A DNA stretch of 64,000 nt, taken from assembly GCA_030066795.1 (NCBI GenBank), contig JASJAW010000001.1, forward strand, positions 272,159 to 336,158, read 5' to 3'. The translations under genes were made by a program, and so were the position numbers. Each line of letters opens with the position of its first letter. The first letter of the stretch is position 1. The DNA is from Dinoroseobacter sp. (GTDB lineage Bacteria; Pseudomonadota; Alphaproteobacteria; Rhodobacterales; Rhodobacteraceae). The notes under the pieces were generated by a model. It did not search any database. It worked only from the letters and a program-made list of their open reading frames with translations, and had not been told where the DNA came from. Shown here piece by piece: positions 49,471 to 59,829 of the stretch.

Positions 49471-50427
49471 TTAGCGCCTTGCGCGGAGCAGGGGCTGGTG
49501 CCCGTCAAAGAAATCCTCGATCCGTGCTAAAAGAGGCTCGAGGGTTTCGGGTCCCTCCATCAAGACTTCATGCTCGCCGCCCGGAACGGTAATCAGTTCT
49601 GCGCCACGCCATGCCGTAACGCGATCGTAGATAGCCGGTTTGGAGACGATGCGCTCGTTCTCACCCATCATGGTCAGGCAGGGGATATCTGGGCTCGCGT
49701 GCCGCGCCAGATCTCGTGTTTCATTATGAGCTGCGTGAACCCAACCGATGCTAGGTCCTGCAAGCGCCAATTGCGGTTCGTGCCGGACTTGGCGCGCCAT
49801 GTAATCAAGTCCTTCTTTCGTCCGGGTCAGCAGGTTGTCTTCGAATGGTGTCGTCAGAATGTAAGGATCTGACCCGGTTGATGGGGCATAGCGCTCATGC
49901 AGTCCCATCAGTCGCGCGCCCGATCCAATCAGACCCGCAACGGGTTTTGCCCAAACCGGAAGGTTGATGCCCCACATCGGACCGCTGAATACCGCAGCCC
50001 GTACGTCGAGACCGCGTAAGAGGGCTCGCAGGCCAATTGCTCCTCCCATGGAGTGGGCCAGAAGGAAATAGGGCTCCGGAAGTCTGGCGGCACGCACGGC
50101 CGCCACGACCGCTTCCACGTCTTGCTGATAATCATGAAAATGCTGGACGTGCCCGATCATTGGATCGTCCAGCATCCGGTCAGCGAAACCTTGCCCGCGC
50201 CAGTCGATAGCAACGCTGGAGTACCCCATCGCAGCAAATCGCGATGCAAGTCTGCCGTATTTCTCTACCGCTTCCGTGCGCCCCGGGAAGACCAGCACGC
50301 TGCCGCGACTGCCAGTTTCAAAAAAACCGACGCGTAGGCGTAAACCGTCGGAGGTCTCGACCCAGACCGTACGCGCCGCCTCCGGCCCTTCGGCCAGATC
50401 GCGGCGGTATGGGGCTGGGAGCAGCAA
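49471..50427 (-). CDS. Alpha/beta hydrolase (monoacylglycerol lipase-like)
   Basis: FLLAHSMGGAIGLRALL nucleophile elbow (HSMGG), VAIDWRGQGFADR. Confidence 0.9.
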   Translation of the reverse strand: MLLPAPYRRDLAEGPEAARTVWVETSDGLRLRVGFFETGSRGSVLVFPGRTEAVEKYGRLASRFAAMGYSSVAIDWRGQGFADRMLDDPMIGHVQHFHDYQQDVEAVVAAVRAARLPEPYFLLAHSMGGAIGLRALLRGLDVRAAVFSGPMWGINLPVWAKPVAGLIGSGARLMGLHERYAPSTGSDPYILTTPFEDNLLTRTKEGLDYMARQVRHEPQLALAGPSIGWVHAAHNETRDLARHASPDIPCLTMMGENERIVSKPAIYDRVTAWRGAELITVPGGEHEVLMEGPETLEPLLARIEDFFDGHQPLLRARR

Positions 50428-50435
50428 AGGCTTGC

Positions 50436-50723
50436 TTACCCTAAGACGGACCCAAGCCGCATGGCGGTTCCCATGTCGCCATCAAGCTTGAGCTTGCCAG
50501 TCATAAACGCAGCAGTCGGGTTCACTTCTCCGGCCAATATTCCTTGAAAGGTTTCCGAACTTGCGGTGAGTGTGCAATCGGCGTCGTCATCGCCGGCACG
50601 CACACCCTCGGCGTCTATCATTACCGCGCCCTCGTCCTCGATCACGAACTTGACTGACCCGTCAAACCCGCCGCTCATCTTTTCGGTCAGAGCCTCTACG
50701 GCCTTTTCAATTACGGTGCTCAC
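50436..50723 (-). CDS. SCP2 sterol-binding domain protein
   Basis: VIEKAVEALTEKMSGGFDGSVKFVIEDEGAVMID...AGEVNPTAAFMTGKLKLDGDMGTAMRL; GTG start. Confidence 0.88.
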   Translation of the reverse strand: MSTVIEKAVEALTEKMSGGFDGSVKFVIEDEGAVMIDAEGVRAGDDDADCTLTASSETFQGILAGEVNPTAAFMTGKLKLDGDMGTAMRLGSVLG

Positions 50724-50788
50724 ACCCGTCTCCCTTATGTGATGCGCCAAGTCTCGCTTTTTCTGGCGCGTGCGTTACCATCTAGGGC

Positions 50789-51343
50789 ATGTTGCTCAAG
50801 ATTATACAACGGCTCAACGCTGTCTTTGCGGCAAGTCTGATTGTGACGTCGGGTGCGTTTGCGCAAGGCGCGGACATTGACGAGTTGCTCTCACGTCTCA
50901 AGGATCCCGAAACGTCCAACTGGGAGGCGGTGGAACAACGCGTTTACGACGCTTGGTCCCAGTCAGGCTCGCCTGCAATGGATTTACTGCTCACTCGCGG
51001 TCGCGACGCACTTGAGGCGCAAGACTATGAAGGCGCGATAGAGCATTTTACGGCGCTGACGGATCATGCACCGGAGTTTGCGGAAGGCTGGAACGCGCGG
51101 GCGACCGCATATTACCTTGCTGATATGTATGGCCCTTCGATCCAGGATATCCGGGTGACCCTTTCGCTCAATCCAAATCATTTTGGCGCGTTGGCTGGGC
51201 TTGGACTGATGATGGGGGAGTTGGGTTACTCGGAATTTGCGCTCGAAGCTTATCGGCAAGCGCAGGCTATACATCCTCACCGTCCGAATATAAATGACGC
51301 GATAGAGCAGTTGGAACAGGAACTGGAGGGCGAAGCGCTGTAA
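50789..51343 (+). CDS. TPR-repeat secreted protein
   Basis: Signal peptide; ALEAQDYEGAIEHFTALTDHAPEFAEGWNARATAYY TPR pattern. Confidence 0.85.
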   Translation: MLLKIIQRLNAVFAASLIVTSGAFAQGADIDELLSRLKDPETSNWEAVEQRVYDAWSQSGSPAMDLLLTRGRDALEAQDYEGAIEHFTALTDHAPEFAEGWNARATAYYLADMYGPSIQDIRVTLSLNPNHFGALAGLGLMMGELGYSEFALEAYRQAQAIHPHRPNINDAIEQLEQELEGEAL

Positions 51344-51371
51344 ACAGCGCGCCCTTCAAAGGCGGTACAAG

Positions 51372-54254
51372 ATGAGAGACGCTGGCCGGATTACGGCGGT
51401 CCTCGGCCCCACGAACACTGGCAAAACTCATTACGCGATTGAGCGGATGCTGGCGCACCGTACAGGCGTTATTGGTTTGCCGCTGCGCCTTCTTGCGCGG
51501 GAGGTCTACGACCGGATCGTCGCCCTGCGCGGTCCGTCTGTAGTTGCTCTCGTCACAGGCGAAGAGCGGATTGTTCCGGACCGGGTACAGTACTGGGTGT
51601 GTACCGTCGAGGCGATGCCGCAGGAAATCGGCGCTGACTTTGTTGCGATTGATGAGATTCAGCTTTGCGCTGACCCCGAGCGCGGCCACGTGTTCACCGA
51701 CCGGTTGCTGCGTGCCCGCGGACTGCATGAAACCCTGTTTCTCGGCTCAGACACGATGCGCGCGGCCATCGCCGCGCTGGTCCCACGTGCGCAATTTTTG
51801 CGACGGGAACGGTTCTCTGAACTGACATACTCCGGTCCGAAGAAGATCAGCCGCATGAAGCCGCGCTCCGCCATCGTTGGGTTCTCGGTCGACTCTGTGT
51901 ACGCGATGGCGGAATTGATCCGCCGCCAGAAAGGTGGTTGTGCGGTGGTCATGGGGGCGCTGTCCCCACGCACACGAAACGCACAAGTAGAAATGTATCA
52001 AAACGGCGATGTGGACTATCTCGTCGCCACCGATGCAATCGGCATGGGATTGAACCTCGACGTCACCCATGTTGCCTTCTCCTCAACCACGAAATTCGAC
52101 GGTCGCCGGATGCGTGCTCTGGCGCCGAATGAGCTTGCGCAGATCGCAGGCCGGGCCGGCCGGTATATGACGCCCGGAACGTTTGGCGTTACAGGGGAAG
52201 CGCCAACACTGGACGAGGAAGTGGTCGAAGCAATCGAGAATGCCCGGTTCACGCCAATCCGTAAGCTGCAATGGCGCAACCCGGACCTGCAATTCTCGCG
52301 CATCGACCGGTTAATCGCATCGCTTGAAACCTTGCCGCAAGACGAATGGCTCGCCAAGGGCCGGGAGGCCGATGACCTCGCTGCCCTCAAACGTCTTGCT
52401 GGCGAGGCAGAAGTTGCTGCACGTCTGTCGGATGCCCGCGATGTGCGGCTTCTTTGGGACGTATGTCGTGTGCCCGATTTCCGTGGGATCGCGGCAGGTG
52501 AGCATGCGGGCCTGCTGCGACAGGTCTTTGCGTTCCTCCATGATGAAGGTCACATCTCCGAAGCTTGGTTTGCGCGGCAGGTCGCGCGCATTGACAGGAC
52601 AGACGGCGACATTGACACATTGTCGAAACGTCTGGCGTATATTCGCACGTGGACCTATTGCGCTCAGCGCTCGGGGTGGGTTCAGAACGAAATGCATTGG
52701 CGCGGGGAGACTCGTGCCGTAGAAGACCGTTTGTCAGACGCGCTGCATGAGCGTTTGACGCAAAGATTTGTCGATCGGCGCACATCAGTGTTGCTGCGCC
52801 GGTTGAAACAGAAGGAGAGCCTGGTGGCTGATGTGAACGACAAGGGTGAAGTGACGGTTGAAGGGGAACTGATCGGCCGTCTTGAGGGGTTCCGTTTTCG
52901 CCAGGACAAAACGACGACACCGGAAGAAGCAAAGGCCGTGCGCGCGGCATCACTGGCGGCCTTAGCGCCTGAGTTTCACCTGCGCGCGGACCGGTTCTAC
53001 AACGCTCCGGATACCGAGATCGACATCACTGAACAAGGCGGTCTGATGTGGGGTGATCAAGCGGTTGGTAAACTTTTGAAAGGCGCCGACCCGATGAAGC
53101 CGACTGTCCAGTCTTTCGTTGATGACGAAGCCGGCGCCGATGTCGCACAGAAGGTTGAACGCCGTCTGCAACACTTTATTGATCGCAAGATTGCCGCACT
53201 TTTTGAGCCTCTGCTGGCCATGAGCCGGGACGAGGGACTTACCGGCATAACTCGCGGCTTTGCTTTTCAGATGGTCGAAGCGCTGGGCGTGATCCCGCGT
53301 GCCGCGGTTGCACAGGACGTCAAAGCGCTAGACCAAGACGCGCGAGGTCTCTTGCGCAAACACGGGGTGCGCTTCGGGCAGTTTACGATCTTTCTGCCGC
53401 TGCTGCTGAAACCCGCACCGACACGGCTGCGCTTGGTGCTTTCCTCGCTCTTCAAAGAACGGGATATTTTCCCTGAGGCCCCACCTCCGGGATTGGTTAC
53501 AATCCCCGTAGTAGACGGCATTGGTCAGGATACCTATCTCGAGTCGGGTTATCGCGCCGCGGGATCTCGCGCGATCCGGATTGACATGCTTGAACGCCTT
53601 GCGGACATGTTGCGCGCACAGGACACGCGCGGTGGGTTCGAGGCAACCGCTGACATGCTGTCGATTACCGGTATGACGCTGGAACAGTTTGCCGATCTGA
53701 TGCAGGGCCTCGGCTACGCGGCTGAGAAGGGCGAACGTGAGAAAGTGAAAGTGGCAGCAACTTCGCCAGCCGGGGACGCCACCGGGGACCCGGAAACGCC
53801 AACGGAGGTGCCCGAGGCTCCACCTGCAGAAGCGCCTTCAGCACCACCCGCGGAGATACCAGCAGATGCGCCGTCGGAAACGCCCGTTGTGCCGCCGCAG
53901 GAAGCGCCGCTTGACACTCCGCCTGAATTGCCGTCCGACGCGGCGCATTCAGAGAGCGACACTCCTGCACTTGCCGAGGCTACGGCAGGCGACACCGAGA
54001 CCGAGGTGTTTTACACCTTCCGCTGGGCGCCGAAGCCGCGCCGGGATAGCGGACGTGGCGGTCGCCCGCAGGGCAAGGGGCAAGGCAAACCCGGCGGCAA
54101 GCCACAGGGCAAGGGTCGTCGAGGCGGACCAAAAGGCGGGCCGCGCCATAACGGTCCCAAGACTTACCAGTCCCGGCCAGATCGCAAAAAAGATAAGATT
54201 GATCCGGACAATCCTTTTGCCGCCGCGCTGATGGGCCTAAAGGACAACACCTGA
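51372..54254 (+). CDS. SUV3-like helicase with Pro/Glu-rich linker and basic Gly/Arg/Lys tail
   Basis: LGPTNTGKTHYAIERML (Walker A), FVAIDEIQLCADPERGH (DEIQ), ATDAIGMGLNLDV; tail GRGGRPQGKGQGKPGGKPQGKGRRGGPKGGPRHNGPKTY. Confidence 0.9.
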   Translation: MRDAGRITAVLGPTNTGKTHYAIERMLAHRTGVIGLPLRLLAREVYDRIVALRGPSVVALVTGEERIVPDRVQYWVCTVEAMPQEIGADFVAIDEIQLCADPERGHVFTDRLLRARGLHETLFLGSDTMRAAIAALVPRAQFLRRERFSELTYSGPKKISRMKPRSAIVGFSVDSVYAMAELIRRQKGGCAVVMGALSPRTRNAQVEMYQNGDVDYLVATDAIGMGLNLDVTHVAFSSTTKFDGRRMRALAPNELAQIAGRAGRYMTPGTFGVTGEAPTLDEEVVEAIENARFTPIRKLQWRNPDLQFSRIDRLIASLETLPQDEWLAKGREADDLAALKRLAGEAEVAARLSDARDVRLLWDVCRVPDFRGIAAGEHAGLLRQVFAFLHDEGHISEAWFARQVARIDRTDGDIDTLSKRLAYIRTWTYCAQRSGWVQNEMHWRGETRAVEDRLSDALHERLTQRFVDRRTSVLLRRLKQKESLVADVNDKGEVTVEGELIGRLEGFRFRQDKTTTPEEAKAVRAASLAALAPEFHLRADRFYNAPDTEIDITEQGGLMWGDQAVGKLLKGADPMKPTVQSFVDDEAGADVAQKVERRLQHFIDRKIAALFEPLLAMSRDEGLTGITRGFAFQMVEALGVIPRAAVAQDVKALDQDARGLLRKHGVRFGQFTIFLPLLLKPAPTRLRLVLSSLFKERDIFPEAPPPGLVTIPVVDGIGQDTYLESGYRAAGSRAIRIDMLERLADMLRAQDTRGGFEATADMLSITGMTLEQFADLMQGLGYAAEKGEREKVKVAATSPAGDATGDPETPTEVPEAPPAEAPSAPPAEIPADAPSETPVVPPQEAPLDTPPELPSDAAHSESDTPALAEATAGDTETEVFYTFRWAPKPRRDSGRGGRPQGKGQGKPGGKPQGKGRRGGPKGGPRHNGPKTYQSRPDRKKDKIDPDNPFAAALMGLKDNT

Positions 54255-54623
54255 TTGTCGGAGGTGGCGCGCCAACGTCTGGACAAATGGCTTTGGTTCG
54301 CAAGGTTCTTCAAGACGCGCAGCCTCGCGGCGAAGATTGTCAGCAGCGGTGGGGTGCGCATTAACGCCAACCGGGTGACCAAATCCGCCACCGCCGTCGC
54401 GGTTGGCGATGTTTTGACCTTCGCGCAAGGTGGCGCAATCCGGGTTGTTCGTGTCGAGGCTCCAGGCATGCGCCGCGGCCCGGCGACAGAGGCGCAGGCA
54501 CTCTACACCGACCTCACGCCCGCGCCTCAGCCGAACACGTCTGCTACGGCACGCGTTGGTGCCCGCCCGACTAAGAAAGATCGTCGCGCACTGGACAAAA
54601 CCCGTCAAACCCCGCTTGAATGA
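54255..54623 (+). CDS. RNA-binding S4 domain protein (Hsp15-like)
   Basis: [52 protein letters not shown] start immediately after helicase stop. Confidence 0.87.
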   Translation: MSEVARQRLDKWLWFARFFKTRSLAAKIVSSGGVRINANRVTKSATAVAVGDVLTFAQGGAIRVVRVEAPGMRRGPATEAQALYTDLTPAPQPNTSATARVGARPTKKDRRALDKTRQTPLE

Positions 54624-54673
54624 TCCTGCCCCGAAGAGTAATTGCAACTGCAGCACGAAGGGGAAGACCGTCC

Positions 54674-55012
54674 ATGACTTACGTTGTCACTGACAACTGC
54701 ATCGCCTGTAAATACACCGACTGTGTCGAAGTTTGCCCGGTCGACTGTTTCTATGAAGGCGAGAACATGCTGGTCATTCATCCCGATGAGTGCATCGATT
54801 GTGGCGTGTGTGAACCGGAATGCCCGGCAGATGCGATCCGGCCGGACACGGAACCCGATATGGAGAAATGGGTCGAGTTCAATCGAAAGTATTCGGAGGC
54901 GTGGCCGGTTATCATCACTAAGAAAGACCAGTTGCCCGAGGCCGAAGAGAGGGACGGCGAAGCCGGAAAGCTCGAGAAATACTTCTCGGAAGCACCCGGT
55001 GAGGGCGGGTAA
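54674..55012 (+). CDS. fdxA: Ferredoxin FdxA (7Fe-8S type)
   Basis: [55 protein letters not shown]. Confidence 0.95.
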   Translation: MTYVVTDNCIACKYTDCVEVCPVDCFYEGENMLVIHPDECIDCGVCEPECPADAIRPDTEPDMEKWVEFNRKYSEAWPVIITKKDQLPEAEERDGEAGKLEKYFSEAPGEGG

Positions 55013-55275
55013 AACCCTGCAAGCGCTTACACAATTGAACGAAAAGTGACGTCAGGACAGGCGGTTCCCTGCCTTGTTTCAGGCGAATCGCTTCTCAAAC
55101 CACCATTTTTTTGATATAGTTCGGTTTCAAATGACGTGGAGAATCGATCCATTCAAGCGCCTCAGTCGTGTTCTGAAGCGTTTTTTTTAGCGCCATTGCT
55201 GCCACTTAAGCGCCGTGCGCATGCGCCGTTCCAATCGGCGTCCGGATCGTTTGTCCCATAAACGGAGAAAGCTGC

Positions 55276-55788
55276 ATGAGCAAAGCGACAAAATCCAACG
55301 AGTTCCGCCCGAATGAATATGTGGTGTATCCGGCCCATGGGGTGGGTCAGATCATCTCGATCGAAGAGCAGGAAATCGCCGGGATTAAGCTTGAGCTGTT
55401 CGTAATCTCCTTCGAGAAGGACAAGATGACACTGCGGGTGCCGACGAACAAGGCAACCGAAGTCGGCATGCGCACACTGTCGAGCCCGGATGTGGTCTCG
55501 AAAGCCATGGACGTCCTGAAGGGCAAGGCCCGCGTGAAGCGCGCAATGTGGTCCCGTCGTGCCCAAGAATATGAACAGAAGATCAATTCCGGCGATCTGA
55601 TCGCGATTGCTGAAGTCGTCCGCGATCTGCATCGAAATGATGACCAGCGCGAACAGAGCTATTCTGAGCGCCAGCTGTATGAAGCAGCTTTGGAACGCCT
55701 CACCCGCGAAATCGCGGCTGTCAGCGGATCCGGCGAGGGCGATGCGCAGAAGAAAGTGGGCGACGTTCTGATTTCACGCGCCGCTTAA
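55276..55788 (+). CDS. carD: CarD family transcriptional regulator
   Basis: FRPNEYVVYPAHGVGQIISIEEQEIAGIKLELFVISFEKDKMTLRVPTNKATEVGMR. Confidence 0.94.
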   Translation: MSKATKSNEFRPNEYVVYPAHGVGQIISIEEQEIAGIKLELFVISFEKDKMTLRVPTNKATEVGMRTLSSPDVVSKAMDVLKGKARVKRAMWSRRAQEYEQKINSGDLIAIAEVVRDLHRNDDQREQSYSERQLYEAALERLTREIAAVSGSGEGDAQKKVGDVLISRAA

Positions 55789-55810
55789 GCTACACGAGAA
55801 AGCCACTGAA

Positions 55811-55836
55811 AGCCGTCCTTAGGGGCGGCTTTTTTT
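55811..55836 (+). terminator. Rho-independent terminator after carD
   Basis: AGCCGTCC-TTA-GGGGCGGCT followed by TTTTTT. Confidence 0.8.
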
Positions 55837-56593
55837 ATGCAAGCAAGGCCGAAAGGGCAATTAGCGCGGCAGTTTCAGAAAGTTGTTGCGTTGCACCGAG
55901 GATATCCCCTGTTTGCCCGCCGATTTTCTGCCGTGCCACGCGTGATACCGCCAACGCCACAAGGCTCGCTGCGACCACGGCGGCTATACCTGCACCCAGA
56001 CCGGCGCCCAGGCTCAGGAGGAGCGCCACTAGGGCCGCGTTGCGCGCAGCGGACGCGGGTATCGTACCGACACCTGCGGCCAGTCCATCGGGGCGGGCAG
56101 GGGGAAGGGCGTGCATCACGACCGTCATGGCGGCGCGGGATATCGCGGCTGCTGCAATCAGTCCTGCCACAAAAGTCGCCGCCCCGGTGGAAAGCAGTGC
56201 AGTCAGCGCAGCCCACCGCAGTCCAAGGGATATGATAAGGGCCAGCACACCATAAACCCCCACGCGGCTATCTTTCATAATCTCCAATCGGCGCGCAGGT
56301 TCCCAGCCGCCCCAGAGACCATCCGCGCTATCGGCAAGCCCATCCTCATGCATCGCTCCGGTCAGCATCACGAGGGCTAGAAGCGTTGTACCAGCGGCCA
56401 GAGCTGTGGGTACCTGAAGAAATGTCAGTGCCAGAGCTGGTATCGCGGCCAGTGCCGCGAGTACTGCGCCTGCGAGCGGCCATGCCCAAGAAGCCTTGGC
56501 ACTCCGCTGCCCAGCTTCGCCATGGTCCACGCGGACCGGCAATCGGCTCAGTAAGCTAAGGCTCGCTGCAAGGTCGGTTAGTAGTAACCGCAT
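55835..56593 (-). CDS. cobS: Adenosylcobinamide-GDP ribazoletransferase
   Basis: LSRLPVRVD...[44 protein letters not shown]. Confidence 0.93.
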   Translation of the reverse strand: MRLLLTDLAASLSLLSRLPVRVDHGEAGQRSAKASWAWPLAGAVLAALAAIPALALTFLQVPTALAAGTTLLALVMLTGAMHEDGLADSADGLWGGWEPARRLEIMKDSRVGVYGVLALIISLGLRWAALTALLSTGAATFVAGLIAAAAISRAAMTVVMHALPPARPDGLAAGVGTIPASAARNAALVALLLSLGAGLGAGIAAVVAASLVALAVSRVARQKIGGQTGDILGATQQLSETAALIALSALLA

Positions 56594-56687
56594 AGTCTTT
56601 AAGCCCTTTCGTGCGCATCTGTCGCGTGACAGTCCCGCCAAACTCGTTAAACAGGTGCCGTTTGAAGATCAACGACCGGACAGCTGC

Positions 56688-57707
56688 ATGACCCAAGCCC
56701 CCTTTGGAACCCTCGACGCGTTCCGTAACCTGCTCCGGGACCTGCCCGAACCGGATACGCAAGCTCAGGAGGCCGCTGAAGCACGTAATGCGCAGCTGAC
56801 GAAACCACCAGGAGCCTTGGGGCGGCTGGAAACGCTCGCAGCCTGGGTCGGGGGCTGGCAGGGCACGGAGAAACCCGAGATCGCCGCACCGCAAGTTGCT
56901 GTGTTTGCGGGCAATCACGGGGTTTGTGCACAAGGCGTTTCGGCCTTTCCGCCCGAGGTCACTGTGCAGATGGTGGCCAACTTCGAAGCCGGGGGTGCAG
57001 CAATCAACCAACTGTGTAAAGCCATGGGCGCGCGCCTGTCTGTGCACGCTCTGGAGCTTAAACGCCCGACAGAGGATTTTACGCGCGCGCCTGCTATGTC
57101 TGAGGCGGATTTTCTAGGCGCTTTGCAGGTCGGTTGGATGGCAGTCGATCATGACGCGGACCTGTTTGTGGCGGGCGAAATGGGGATCGGCAACACCACG
57201 TCCGCAGCCGCACTCGCATATGCTCTTTATGGGGAAACGGCGGGTACATGGACTGGGCGCGGCACGGGAGTGGATGCCGAAGGGCTCGCGCGAAAAACGG
57301 ATGTTGTGGCGCGCGGTGTCGCCCTCCATGCGCCTCAGGCCCAGGATGCACTGGATCTGCTGCGGCGGCTTGGCGGGCGCGAACTGGCTGCGATGGCCGG
57401 GGCCATTGCCGCCGCGCGGACTGCACGTATCCCTGTAGTTCTTGATGGGTTTATCTGTACGGCTGCGGCAGCCTGCCTCGAAGTCGTCCGTCCGGGGGCT
57501 CTGGATCATTGTGTGGCGGGTCACGTTTCAGCCGAGGCCGGCCATGTCGCTCTGCTGGCCAAGTTGGGTAAACCCCCGCTTCTGTCGCTCGATTTGCGGT
57601 TGGGCGAAGGCTCTGGAGCAGCGACCGCGATAGGCATTCTTAAAGCCGCTGTTGCGTGTCAGTCCGGGATGGCCACGTTTGCAGAGGCGGGAGTTGCGGA
57701 CGGTTAA
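56688..57707 (+). CDS. cobT: Nicotinate-nucleotide--dimethylbenzimidazole phosphoribosyltransferase
   Basis: [21 protein letters not shown]...[27 protein letters not shown]...[14 protein letters not shown]. Confidence 0.94.
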   Translation: MTQAPFGTLDAFRNLLRDLPEPDTQAQEAAEARNAQLTKPPGALGRLETLAAWVGGWQGTEKPEIAAPQVAVFAGNHGVCAQGVSAFPPEVTVQMVANFEAGGAAINQLCKAMGARLSVHALELKRPTEDFTRAPAMSEADFLGALQVGWMAVDHDADLFVAGEMGIGNTTSAAALAYALYGETAGTWTGRGTGVDAEGLARKTDVVARGVALHAPQAQDALDLLRRLGGRELAAMAGAIAAARTARIPVVLDGFICTAAAACLEVVRPGALDHCVAGHVSAEAGHVALLAKLGKPPLLSLDLRLGEGSGAATAIGILKAAVACQSGMATFAEAGVADG

Positions 57708-59734
57708 TTCCGCGCGTCGGAGCGTGCGCGTCGTGCTTGCGTCAGCGCTGTTTCCGACTCGAGTGTCGCGAAGCGTCCTTCCGGCATCGCGATCTGGCGT
57801 GCTTCAGAACCGCTTTCACCGTCGTCGAGGGCCGCGACCAGAGCGGTTTCAAGCTCTCGATTCAACTCGTGGGATCGTGCGATGTATTCGGGATTGTCAG
57901 CGACCGGTACACCCGGTTTCCACACGCGCGCCAAATCGCGCATGGATTGCCGGTCGAGGCGGAAGAACGTGTGTTCTGCCTGAGCTGAGTCGAATTCACT
58001 CATACCCATGGTTTCCAGAACGTAGCGCCCTGCGCGCAGGGAGCTGTCGAACATTTCGCGCACGATTTTGTCGGCGCCGGCCTGATACAACTCATACACA
58101 TTGATACGGTCGCGTGCGCGGGCAATGACGAAAATGTCGGGCCTTACCCGTTTTGCATAGCGGACGAGCGTAAGCCCGGCTTGTTTGTCGTCGAGGGCGA
58201 CAACCAGAACCCGCGCCTTGTCGATACCTGCGGCGTGTAGCAACTCAGGCCGTGTCGGATCGCCAAAAAAGCCTTTGAAACCGAATTTTCGCATCAATTC
58301 GATCATTTCCAGATCGTGGTCGAGGATAGTCGTTTTCATCCCGGCCATTTGAACAAGCCGGTTCACAACCTGTCCAAAGCGCCCTACGCCCGCGATGATG
58401 ACCGGTTGCTGGTCATCTATCGTATCGGCCGGCGTTTCCTCTGGTGACTTCGCCTCTGCGACACGTTTGCTCACCAGTTCGTAAAGGATAAACAGCAGCG
58501 GTGTCAGCAGCATCGAGAGCGCCACGATCAAAAGCAGCGTCTGGCTGAGGTCTCGTGGCAGCACATTGGTGCCAACCGAGAAACTGATTAACACAAAACC
58601 GAATTCGCCCGCCTGTGCGAGCCCGAGCGTGAACAGCCAACGATCCCGCCCCTTGATCTTGAACAAGACTGCCAAGCCGAAAAGGATCAGGCCCTTGATC
58701 AATATCAGCCCAAGGGTCAGGCCGAGGATAAGGGCAGGGGCGTCGAAGAGAACGGCAAAGTTTATTCCGGCGCCGACAGTCAGGAAAAACAATCCCAGAA
58801 GCAGCCCCTTGAAGGGCGCAATATCCGCTTCCAGTTCGTGGCGGTACTCCGAGTTTGCCAAGACCACGCCCGCCAGAAACGCCCCAAGCGCGGGTGACAG
58901 ATCCACAATCAGCATCAGTGAAGCAACGCCGACCACAAAGAGCAGCGATACAGCCGTGTTCATTTCCCGAAGGTTGCAGGCGTGCACGAAGCGGAAGACC
59001 GGGCGGGTCAGGTAGTGCCCTCCGAAAATTATTGCGCCGATCACCGCGACTGTCAGCAGTGCGACCGCCCATGCTGGCAGCTGATCAACCATCAGCATGA
59101 TCGCCGATGCCCCATGCTCGGCTCCATCATGTGCTTGATCGGCGACGTCCATACTACCGTCAGGCGAAAGCGCGATGCCTTCCACGCTCCCAGCGGCAGA
59201 ACCGGCGTTGTTGATGTTTTGCCCGACCGCCAGGAGCGGGATGAACGCGAGCATCGGGATTACCGCGATGTCTTGTGTCAACAGGACCGAAAACGCGGAT
59301 CGGCCGCCATTCGTTTGCATCAGCTTCTTTTCATTTAACGTTTGCAAAACGATCGCCGTTGAAGACAGGGCCATGATCATGCCGATTGCCACGCTGATTT
59401 GCCAATTGATCCCGAGCGCCATTGTCGCTCCGGTGATCGCTGCCATTGTCAGCCCGATTTGTAGCCCGCCCAGCCCGAGTAAACGGTCCCGCATATCCCA
59501 CAGCGCACGCGGTTCCAGCTCCAGCCCGATCAGGAACAGCATCATTACCACGCCGAATTCTGCGAAATGCTGAAGTTCGTTAACGTCGGTTCCAATCAAA
59601 CCCAGAACCGGGCCGATCAAAACACCAGCGGTTAGGTACCCAAGAACGGAACCAAGACCGAACCGCACCGCCAGTGGAACCGCGATAACTGCGGCCAACA
59701 GGAAGATCGTGGCTTGGACAAGGAAAGCTGTCAT
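57704..59734 (-). CDS. CPA2-type monovalent cation:proton antiporter (KefB/C-like) with TrkA-N domain
   Basis: 12-TM antiporter domain plus [32 protein letters not shown] Rossmann domain. Confidence 0.93.
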   Translation of the reverse strand: MTAFLVQATIFLLAAVIAVPLAVRFGLGSVLGYLTAGVLIGPVLGLIGTDVNELQHFAEFGVVMMLFLIGLELEPRALWDMRDRLLGLGGLQIGLTMAAITGATMALGINWQISVAIGMIMALSSTAIVLQTLNEKKLMQTNGGRSAFSVLLTQDIAVIPMLAFIPLLAVGQNINNAGSAAGSVEGIALSPDGSMDVADQAHDGAEHGASAIMLMVDQLPAWAVALLTVAVIGAIIFGGHYLTRPVFRFVHACNLREMNTAVSLLFVVGVASLMLIVDLSPALGAFLAGVVLANSEYRHELEADIAPFKGLLLGLFFLTVGAGINFAVLFDAPALILGLTLGLILIKGLILFGLAVLFKIKGRDRWLFTLGLAQAGEFGFVLISFSVGTNVLPRDLSQTLLLIVALSMLLTPLLFILYELVSKRVAEAKSPEETPADTIDDQQPVIIAGVGRFGQVVNRLVQMAGMKTTILDHDLEMIELMRKFGFKGFFGDPTRPELLHAAGIDKARVLVVALDDKQAGLTLVRYAKRVRPDIFVIARARDRINVYELYQAGADKIVREMFDSSLRAGRYVLETMGMSEFDSAQAEHTFFRLDRQSMRDLARVWKPGVPVADNPEYIARSHELNRELETALVAALDDGESGSEARQIAMPEGRFATLESETALTQARRARSDARN

Positions 59735-59829
59735 GGCAAAGGTCTCAGCAACATATCCGCAGGATGCGCGTTGTCGCGGTGCAGAACAAGCGCTCGCTCG
59801 GCTTGAATCCTGCGGCTGCGCGCATATGC

